From the NCBI GenBank assembly GCA_030789695.1, contig CM061142.1, positions 357,529,486 through 357,593,485 on the forward strand: a stretch of 64,000 bases of DNA, given 5' to 3'. Below, piece after piece: positions 56,077 through 64,000 of this stretch. Source of the DNA: Scilla litardierei (taxonomy: Eukaryota > Streptophyta > Magnoliopsida > Asparagales > Asparagaceae). Position 1 is the stretch's first letter; every line of letters starts with the position of its first letter. The notes beneath the pieces were generated by a model. That model was given only the letters and a program-made list of their open reading frames with translations. It ran no database searches and was not told the DNA's origin. The translations under genes and the position numbers were made by a program.

Positions 56077-59000
56077 GTTGTTGTCTTGATAGCCTCTCAT
56101 CTAGCCCTATCCCTTTTTGATTCTGGAGGCACTCACTGCTTCATATCCTGGGGATTTGTAGAGAAACATTCTATTCATGTTGACTCTCTACCAAATCACT
56201 TGAGCATCTCTACTATGAGTGGAGTAGTGAAGACTTCTATTGGCTGTCAATCTTGCATCATAGTGATTTGTGGACACGAGTTGTTTGCAGACTTTATGAT
56301 TGTCGACATGTCAAACTTCGATGCGATATTCGGCATGGATGGGTTAGGAAATTTCTACGATACTATCGATTGTCACAACATGAAAGTAGTGTTTGAAATC
56401 CCTAATCATCCTGTGTTTGAATTCATGAGCGGAGACTGTTCACTTGGGCCTATCAAGTTTCGGGCCAAGCCGAACGAACTAATCATTGCATCTATGCAAG
56501 TTAAGCCCGAGAAACCAAGAGTGGTTCGAGACTTTGCAGACGTGTTTCCTGAAGAAATTTCAGGATTACCGCCTGATCGAGCTCTAAATTTCACTATCGA
56601 CCTTATGCCGAACACTCAACCTATTTCGAAGCCTCCTTATCGCATGGCTCTTGCTGAACTGGAAGAACTTTGGAAACAACTCGACAACCTGTTGCAAAAG
56701 GGATTGATTCATCCCAGCGTATCTCCTTGGGGTGTGCCAGTTCTTTTGGTCAAGAAGAAGGATGGGTCGAGAAGGATGTGTGTGGACTACAGAGAACTGA
56801 ATAAGGTAACCATAAAGAACAAGTATCCGCAGCCGCACATTGACGACATCTTCGATCAACTGGGTAGATCGCGAGTATTCTCGAAGCTTGATCTCCGAAG
56901 TGGTTATCATCAAGTGAAGGTTAGAAGTGGAGACATCCTGAAGACGGCATTCCGGACCAAGTATGGGCACTATGAATTTGTAGTCATGCCATTCGTTGTG
57001 ACTAATGCCCCAGCAGTATTCATGAACCTTATGAACTTGATCTTATATGAGTTCTTGGATAAGTTTTTGGTGATCTTCATCAACGACATCTTGGTCTACT
57101 CGAAGGATGAAGAAGAGCATGCCGAGCATCTGCGGATTGTCCTGGAGACATTGCGACATCATCGGTTATACGCCAAGTTCAGCAAGTGTGATTTCTGGCT
57201 AGACCGAGTCGCCTTTCTTGGGCATGTGGTGTCAGGAGACGGTATCTTTGTCGATCTGGAGAAGGTCATTTCAGTCAGGAACTGGCCGACTCCTCGATCA
57301 TCTACCGACATCAGGAGTGTACTAGGATTGGAAGGTTATCACCATCGATTCTTCAAGAACTTCTCAAAGATTGCCGAGCCTCTGACTCGCCTCACGAGGA
57401 AGGATGTTAAGTATGTATGGTCAGACTCTTATGAGCAGGCGTTTGGGATATTGAAGGCCAAGCTGACAACTGCACCAGTGTTAGCTATACCAGACTGGAC
57501 TGGAGGATTTGAAGTCTTCTGTGATGCATCTGGCAAGGGCCTTGGATGTGTCCTACATCAGCATGGTCATGTGGTCCCATACGATTCTGGACAGTTGAAG
57601 ATTCACGAGAAGAATTATCCGACTCACGACCTGGAATGGGCTGCTGTCATCTTTGCTATGAATATTTGGAGGCATTTTCTTTTGAGCGAGTAGGTCAAGA
57701 TCTACACCGACCACAGGAGCCTGAAGTATATTTTCTCTCAGAAGGAGCTTAATATGAGGCAACGTAGATAGTTGGAACTTATGGTTGATTACGACATCGA
57801 CCTCCAGTATCATCCAGGGAAGGTGAATGTCGTACCAGATGCATTGAGCAGATTACCAGTGATCATGACTCTCTCAGCTCAATGTAGACTTCTGCAGGCT
57901 ATACATGAGATGGAGGTTGAAGTTATTTTACCCGGGACTTCTGCATCATTGATGAATATGCAAGTTCAGTCTACTATCGTAGATCGAATCAAAGCTGCTC
58001 AGACTGGAGATGCAAAGTTACAGAAGATCCGGGAACAAGTTGAAGCTGGACTACGGACGGATTTCTTGATTCATTAGGATGGTTTCCTGAGATATGGCAG
58101 TAGGATCTGCGTACCTTCAGGTGATATCAGAGAGGAGCTAATGACTGAGGCTCATAGCTCTTCATACTCCATTCACCCTGGTGTCATCAAGATGTACAAG
58201 GATCTTCGTCTGAACTTTTGGTGGTATTGAATGAAGAGAAGTGTGGCTCGAAGTGTTGCTAAGTGCCTTATGTGTCAACAAGTGAAGGATGAACATTATC
58301 GCATTGCTGGACTGCTTCAACCCCTGCCGATTCCAGAGTGGAAATGGCAGTACATTACTATGGATTTCTGACTGGACTACCTCGGAGTACTAAGCAAAAT
58401 GATGCGATTTGGGTGATCGTTGATCGATTAACTAAATCAGCACATTTCATACCCTTCCAAGTGGGACAATCTACGGAAATACTTGCTAGGAAGTATATGG
58501 AGGTAATGATCTATCCTTTACCTTTAACACTTCTTTTAGTATACGTTGTGATGTGATCGATAATCGTGCAGGAGATTGTTCGATTGCATGGAGTTTCGGT
58601 GAGCAACGTCTCGGACCGGGACACAAGATGCACATCTCAGTTTTGGAAGAGTCTGCAATCCAATTTGGGTACCGGTCTGAGTTTCAGCACTTTGTATCAC
58701 CTGCAGACGGATGGCCAATCAGAGCGTACCATCCAGATATTAGAGGACATGCTGCGAGCTTGCTTGCTGTACTTCAAAGGCTAGTGGGAAGATCATCTAT
58801 ACCTAGTAGAGTTTTCCTACAACAATAGCTACTAAGCCAGCATTGGCATGGCCCCATTTGCAGCACTCTATGGAAGGAAGTGTCGATCCCCGCTGAGTTG
58901 GGATGACATTGGTGATCGAGAATTATTGGGCCCGGAGATGATTGTTGAAACTATGGGTGCAGTGCGTAACATCAGAGACAAGTTTTGTATTGCACAGGAA

Positions 59001-59474
59001 CGGTACAAGCATTGGGCTGATGCCAAGAGTCGCCACTTGGAGTTTCAACCAGGTGATCATGTTTTCCTGACGATATCCCCAAACCGAGGAGTGATACGTT
59101 TTAGGAGGCGAGGCAAGCTCAGTCCAAGGTTCGTTGGACCCTTTGATGTGTTAGAGCGAGTTGGAGAAGTAGCTTATCGTCTAGCTCTACCGCCATCATT
59201 GGAGGGAGTACATAATGTTTTCCATGTCTCCCAGATGCATCGTTATATCAGTGATCCTAAACTTGTGGTTGATTATTCAGATATCACGGTGCGACCAGAC
59301 CTACCCTATGAGCAGCAACTAGTTCAGATTCTTGATCGACGTCAGAAGGCACTTAGGAATAAGGTCGTCGAACTCATGAGAGTGATGTGGCGACATGACT
59401 CGCCAGAAGAATCCACCTGGGAGCGAGAGGATGAGATGCGAGGACGTTACCCCTGCATTTTCCCTGCACCGTAG
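56077..59474 (+). pseudogene. Element D pol: protease, reverse transcriptase, RNase H, integrase, chromodomain
   Basis: Open from 56086 to 57693: protease [13 protein letters not shown] (about 56115), reverse transcriptase with [34 protein letters not shown] and FINDILVYS (about 57080), where the first catalytic Asp of the usual DD pair is Asn; RNase H with [18 protein letters not shown] at 57691 and 57769-57771, then integrase pieces (DALSRLP, 58338-58502 KQNDAIWVIVDRLTKSAHF, 58572 EIVRLHGVSVSNVSDRD) and the C-terminal part with chromodomain (58848-59474; QILDRRQKALRNKVVELMRVMWRHD, STWEREDEM). The Asn substitution alone should abolish reverse transcription. A 69-bp candidate intron interrupts the integrase. 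Confidence 0.87.
58503..58571 (+). other. Candidate 69-bp intron inside element D integrase
   Basis: ATGGAG|GTAATGAT ... AATCGTGCAG|GAGATTG. Removing it joins ARKYME to EIVRLHG in frame. Same position and phase as 12272-12343 of element C; left in, it adds an in-frame stop. Confidence 0.72.
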
Positions 59475-59499
59475 AGAATTCTGGGGACGGATTTATTCT

Positions 59500-60185
59500 A
59501 AGGAGGGTAGGATGTAACGGGCTATTTTCCTAGTCGTATTTTGATTGTGGTGTGCCTTTGTTTCTTTTACTTCGTTGATCCGGTTATTTTCATTTGAGTA
59601 ATCTTCGTCCGCGCGTCGACGCGAGCGCGTCGTTATTTTCAGTTTTACTAGCGTAATTTATAATCTGTTAAATCATAATTATTTTAAATTAAAAAAAATT
59701 AAATTACTAATTTAACTCAATTATTACTTTTAACTAATTTATTTTTACTAATCATTTTTTCCTAACTTACTCTTACAAATTTACCTCACAACAAACCACC
59801 TTCAATCTGTCTCCCTCCACATCGTTCTTAAACCAAACCTATAGGAACAAACATCAGCAACAATAACCAAGCAACAACAATCAGCTACCACCCTCCACCA
59901 TCAGCCACCACCAACAACCATAGCATCATCATCATCTCAACCACCTCCTCCACACAACAAACCAGCCATTCTCCTCCTTACAATCCAACACTTCATCGTC
60001 CCCTCCTTCCACCAGACAACTACAATCAAACCCATTTCACCATCCCTCTCCCATGTATAAACCAGAAATCCAAACAAACCAAAAATCAAAACAATCACAA
60101 ATCAACCCAAATTGAACCCCAAATTGGAATCAACCCCCGCCTCGCACGCGCCATCACATCTCAGACCCGTCGTAGCACCTCAGCA
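59500..60185 (+). repeat. Polypurine tract and truncated 3' LTR of element D
   Basis: Purine tract AAGGAGGGTAGGA (59500-59512) then LTR from TGTAACGGGC at 59513. Matches 42713-43385 and stops abruptly after GCACCTCAG at about 60185. The rest of the LTR (about 1.9 kb) is missing. Confidence 0.85.
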
Positions 60186-61269
60186 TATCCCATGTGATTG
60201 TATATCTATGTCTTATAGGAGATATGTTGCGTTAGAAATATCTAAATCTAAATGGTGATGCGATAAAGTTTGAGATTCCGAAAAGGAGTGCGTAATGTTC
60301 AAGAAATCTCCCGGAATGGCATTATGGTGGTGCTTAGAATTGGTGGAAAGGAGAGTGAATGCGACATTAACAATGGAGGTGGACATGGTTCGTCCCTGCT
60401 GAAATTAATTGTCATGTCCATGCCCATATACACGTCCTCCTCACATATGTTTAAGTGTGTTACAGTACTCTCGGTGCGCATGCATGACTCAAAGTGAGGG
60501 AACTGATCGAAAGAAAAGATCAGCATGGGTTCTTCTATTTTAGAAATTATGCTCTCATCCATGCAAATCCCAATACTACCTTCATTTGTGTAAAATCAGA
60601 TCATGTTTGCCTCAAGCCTAACTAACGTTCCATCATCCATCTCATCATCATCATAGCTATAATATTGGATATGGTCGTCGACGTGATGTGTCTCATTGGT
60701 ATCACCTGCATAAGGGAATGAATCTATATCAAAATCGGTAAAATGTTGTTTAGACAAATTACCTCCCGTAATGCAAGAGGCCAGTGATGTGTTAGAGTTG
60801 GCGACATCATCCATTGTAGATCCAAACTCTCCTCTGTCGTACCATGGAATAACAATAAAAGTAGGCACCAGCTAGATTGGTCTTCTAGATCATGTCCACT
60901 CCTTGGTGTTATTTTAGTGATCCAACCATATGCATGTTGTTCAGACTGCCCTTGTGATTGGGAAACTTGTTGTTCCATTAGGTTGGGTGTGTGTCGATCG
61001 AAATAGTGGTGGAGGCATCAATTAGTAGGCCTTGATTTGCAATAAAATTTCCTATCATGATTTCAAGAAGTGCTTCTTCTTCTGGTGGAGGGGGTAAGGA
61101 ATCCGTTGGCAAGACTTGGTTTGCAATAAAACTCTCCATCAATGCCTCAAGGCGTGCTTCAACAGAGGATGGTGTTGGCATATATGTTAGAGGTTGTTGA
61201 TGGGAGTGGTCTAGGTAGTGGTTGTTGGTATGTGGGTTTGGGTCATATGGGTAGCGTTGAATCATTGGG
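60186..61269 (-). pseudogene. Remnant related to the element G ORF (acidic, Gag-like, broken)
   Basis: Minus-strand pieces 61265-60978 (TPSSVEARLEALMESFIANQ, then EEEALLEIMIGNFIANQG), 60868-60596 (STMDDVANSNTSLASC..., YSYDDDEMDDG) and 60562-60299 share the layout of the element G ORF: tyrosine/proline-rich start, helix-like LLES/LMES blocks, then acidic DDDE runs. The frame is broken by several stops and frameshifts, and no zinc knuckle is visible because upstream sequence is replaced at about 61270. Product and function are unknown. It is probably a second copy of the G family. Confidence 0.4.
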
Positions 61270-61810
61270 CCAGTACTCGAGGTGACTTGACCGACAAGTG
61301 GATAAGGCCCACCAAGCCCACGAGAGAAGCCCGATGTCGACTTGGTCTAAGCCCACCAGCCAGTCACCCGTTGCGCTCCCAGCCCTTAAATGTGGGATTG
61401 AAGGCGGGCTCATAAATAGCGAAAACGTAGGCAACGTTTACTCCTAATAAAGGAAAAGATCATGGCACCATAATGGTGACCGTTATCTTCCCAACGTCAC
61501 TGAAAGAACCCATGAGGCCTATAAATACCAAAAGGGTTCCAATTCCCAAGGTACAAGATCTAATACATAGACTCTACTTTTTAAGCTTATAATTCTTCCG
61601 CTAAAGAGCTTGCTATGTCAGATCTGAGACGAACCTCCGTGGATCAATCTCATCTGCTCTAAGCTCCCTTTATTTCTTAAGTTCCCATTCTAACTTAAGC
61701 ATCGGAGGCGATTTGGGTCGAAACCTAGATCCGACCCTGCTGATGCTTCATTGTGGTGTAGATCGTCGAGTCTCGATGTTCCGTGAGGGTTGACGTCCCC
61801 TAGTTTTTGA
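61270..61810 (+). repeat. Tat-like LTR fragment
   Basis: Contains a TATA box (TATAAATA, 61520-61527), a poly-A-signal-like AATAAAGGAAAA stretch upstream, and the phrase TAACTTAAGCATCGGAGG (about 61693), which I associate with Tat-lineage LTRs and which recurs near 63880 as GACTTAGGCATCGGAGGG. Ends are not defined and no TSD was found. Confidence 0.45.
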
Positions 61811-61849
61811 TCATGCAAGTGTGCAATTAGATAGGGGATACCAGATTTA

Positions 61850-62146
61850 AATCTTTATACCCACAAGCGCACGGTGTTGTAGTGTGGCTTGGGGGTCGAA
61901 CACAGGGAGGCGTGGTTGTGCTTGCATCTTAAAAGGAACCGGTTAACCCTATGGGTGAGCTAGCCCGAATGATCGATGGTTGTCACGGATAATAGATGCG
62001 AGAGATAAACAATATAAAAGGAAACCTAGGACTTCGGTTTCCACCCTATCATGTGTTCTTGCTATTATGACCTACGGATAAGAATACGATCAGATTTAGG
62101 GTTTAGTGGTGAGACGTTGCCTCTAAGAGTGGTACCAGTGTCCCAT
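61850..62146 (-). repeat. G-type LTR fragment, cut by the assembly gap
   Basis: Shares GTCGAACACAGGGAGG (about 61894), CGCACGG and GTGAGACGTTGCC...GGTACC with the element G LTR (1270-1520) in the same orientation. The primer site expected to its left is not recognisable. Confidence 0.6.
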
Positions 62147-62646
62147 NNNNNNNNNNNNNNNNNNNNNNNNNNNNNNNNNNNNNNNNNNNNNNNNNNNNNN
62201 NNNNNNNNNNNNNNNNNNNNNNNNNNNNNNNNNNNNNNNNNNNNNNNNNNNNNNNNNNNNNNNNNNNNNNNNNNNNNNNNNNNNNNNNNNNNNNNNNNNN
62301 NNNNNNNNNNNNNNNNNNNNNNNNNNNNNNNNNNNNNNNNNNNNNNNNNNNNNNNNNNNNNNNNNNNNNNNNNNNNNNNNNNNNNNNNNNNNNNNNNNNN
62401 NNNNNNNNNNNNNNNNNNNNNNNNNNNNNNNNNNNNNNNNNNNNNNNNNNNNNNNNNNNNNNNNNNNNNNNNNNNNNNNNNNNNNNNNNNNNNNNNNNNN
62501 NNNNNNNNNNNNNNNNNNNNNNNNNNNNNNNNNNNNNNNNNNNNNNNNNNNNNNNNNNNNNNNNNNNNNNNNNNNNNNNNNNNNNNNNNNNNNNNNNNNN
62601 NNNNNNNNNNNNNNNNNNNNNNNNNNNNNNNNNNNNNNNNNNNNNN
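62147..62646. other. Assembly gap of 500 N
   Basis: Exactly 500 undetermined bases, a usual placeholder length. Base composition differs on the two sides, so true distance and adjacency are unknown. Confidence 0.99.
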
Positions 62647-63699
62647 AACATTAGCAAGCGCCACGAACTGTCGCCTCATCGACAGGTCGGCCGAGAACAA
62701 CTGCACCAAGCAAAAACTACAGGGCAGGACCACCCACCAACGATGATGCACGGGACTGCGAGTAAGCTTACCTGCTGGCCGACGAGCACTACGAAAGATG
62801 CGAGCCTATCACCCTTCACCCCATCTAGCATGGATCGATCTTGGGGCAGGCAGGAGTTCTCGGTCAACCGGGCCGTGACCCCGCAGTCTATGAAGACAGA
62901 CTCCTCCAGTCCCACCGGGAACCGAGAGCCTAGCAAACCATCGCCCGACTACAGAAGATCGGCATCGGTCGGCCGAAAGATGCCCACAGACCTCTCTAGT
63001 CTGTGGGGAGCGAGCCTATGCAGGCTAGGGAGAGGCCACCCCAAGGCCACTTGTCCTCGACCTGCTGGGAACGGGTTGGGGATGCAAGGGCATTGGGAGC
63101 TGTGGCTTTCTTACCAGAGGCTGGGACCCGAGCCTTTTTTCCCTCGGCTCTCCCTCACCCCGGTAACGAGCAATCCCTTGCCCTCTTCACGGCCTCCCCA
63201 GACGAACCTTTGTTGACCTAGAAAGCCACAACTCGCGGTTTCGGTCTAACCTCCAAGACGTGATCCCCCCTCCTTGAGCTGGGGTCAGGAAGGGCGACTG
63301 ACAGAACGCGCGTGAAAGAACCGGAGGCAAACCCACCTGGCAAAATGGGGTTAGAAAGCGACCAAGAAACAATGAAAGATCCGAACTGCCACAACCGAAC
63401 GGCCCGAGCAATGTGGGAAATTGATACAGCCCCCCGAATGGGCCGAAGAGAGACGGACCAACCTCATGACCAAGAAGCAGAACTGGGCCCAAACCCAAAA
63501 GGCCACATAAGTGGGCACGGGGCATCGCAGCCCGGCACCGCCACCGAATGCATTGTTGGCCTCCCGCCCTTCGAGGAAACCACTCCCTAGATCACACCTG
63601 CCTTGATCACTATTGAAGGAACCATCAAAGCGGGCGGACACGAAGGGCGAGATGACGGGACGCCATAAAGGCGTTGACATGCAAACTCCTATAAGAGGT
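62647..63699. other. GC-rich sequence of uncertain origin right of the gap
   Basis: No gene could be established. A minus-strand frame at 62936-62676 (LGSRFPVGLEESVFIDCGVT..LTEN) vaguely resembles the GLRFP...GV...QLTPN pattern of first-ORF proteins in Tat-type elements, and ends at GTAAGC. Frames on the other strand (62743-63216, 63312-63590) are proline- and serine-rich without domains. Given the Tat-like LTR wording next door, an eroded Tat-type internal region is the best guess. Confidence 0.3.
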
Positions 63700-64000
63700 C
63701 AGAAAGACGAAGCGCCAAATGATCAAATACTGAATACTTAGATCTCGGGTATTCCACCTCTCCAAGACCTTGCTTCCACTTCACACATTTCTCCTCCACG
63801 GCTTGGCCTGAATCCTCGCGTATTGGTCTCCCCGTGAACCATACTCGATTCCACCGAGCATCTTTCAAACAAGTGCTGACTTAGGCATCGGAGGGAACTT
63901 GGTCGGAACCAAGGTCCAACCCCCCTGAAGAGCTTTCTCGTCTGTGCAGATAGACAGAGACAGCAACCGACCGAAGCCACCCTTTGGCGTTCCATCGTTC
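63700..64000 (+). repeat. Tat-like LTR fragment at the window end
   Basis: Carries GACTTAGGCATCGGAGGGAA (63877), matching the Tat-like phrase near 61693, followed by GGTCGGAACCAAGGTCC. Continues beyond the window. Confidence 0.45.

Larger units (their letters stand above)
42713..60185 (+). mobile_element. Element D: decayed Tekay/Del-type gypsy chromovirus, tRNA-Ile primed, split by E
   Basis: Plus-strand relative of element C: 5' LTR (42713-54752, containing element E), primer site, Gag with two zinc knuckles, protease, reverse transcriptase, RNase H, integrase, chromodomain, purine tract, 3' LTR starting at 59513. The 3' LTR is cut off at about 60185, where homology to the 5' LTR (equivalent to about 43385) stops, so no TSD can be tested. 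Many stops and frameshifts make it inactive. It shares LTR ends (TGTAACG...CGTGACA), primer site, primer spacing and both candidate intron positions with C. Confidence 0.88.

Noticed and set aside
62051..62751. Long ORFs across the N stretch
   Set aside because: They consist almost entirely of undetermined bases.
63187..63995. ORFs of 85-112 codons near the window end
   Set aside because: Low-complexity proline/glycine/leucine frames in GC-rich sequence, partly inside a Tat-like LTR; no recognisable product.

Overview
The window is plant nuclear DNA, almost certainly angiosperm. The evidence is plant LTR-retrotransposon lineages (Sirevirus-type and short-LTR Ty1/copia, Tekay/Del-type Ty3/gypsy with a chromodomain, Tat/Athila-type LTRs), a CACTA DNA transposon, and captured exons of plant gene families (CIPK kinase, aldo/keto reductase, QWRF/augmin-8). 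The species cannot be named from the sequence. I found no intact stand-alone host gene and no RNA gene. Almost the whole window is nested transposable elements, and target-site duplications (TSDs) let the order of insertion be read.

Left part (1-40400). Element G (1-2970, minus strand, tRNA-Asp primer site, orphan zinc-knuckle ORF) sits in the 5' half of a decayed Ty1/copia copy A (2971-6927). Copy A abuts a second, internally deleted copy B (6928-8311 and 39386-40400), with two 119-bp LTRs back to back. B was split by gypsy element C (8312-39385, TSD GCTAC). The 5' LTR of C was split by Sirevirus F (16806-37012, TSD CTACG). F in turn received a CACTA transposon (21605-27483, TSD CGA) and a solo LTR (35087-36906, TSD TGAAT). 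F has an uninterrupted pol frame of about 1,000 codons, but gag and the env-like ORF each carry one early TAG. The CACTA element carries exon fragments of three unrelated host genes, all in one orientation: a CIPK 5' end with its start codon, two internal aldo/keto reductase exons, and the last four exons of a QWRF gene with its stop codon.

Right part (40401-64000). After 2.3 kb of unassigned sequence comes gypsy element D (42713-60185, plus strand), a decayed relative of C. Its 5' LTR was split by element E (44494-53931, TSD GGTGG). E is a large non-coding LTR element (LARD type) with two 2,925-bp LTRs about 99% identical by eye. C, D and E share LTR ends and a primer-binding site matching tRNA-Ile(AAU), so E probably depends on proteins of a C/D-like element. 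Beyond 60186 lie remnants of G-like and Tat-like elements, a 500-N assembly gap, and GC-rich sequence of uncertain origin.

Most notable observations: (1) the three-gene chimera in the CACTA element; (2) two introns at identical positions in the gag-pol of C and D, one at the Gag/protease junction and one inside integrase; (3) small hairpins in the transcribed part of the C and E LTRs with a conserved loop and compensating stem changes; (4) several unrelated LTR families here all carry clusters of short palindromes with CGGTC/CGGCC/CGATCG cores.
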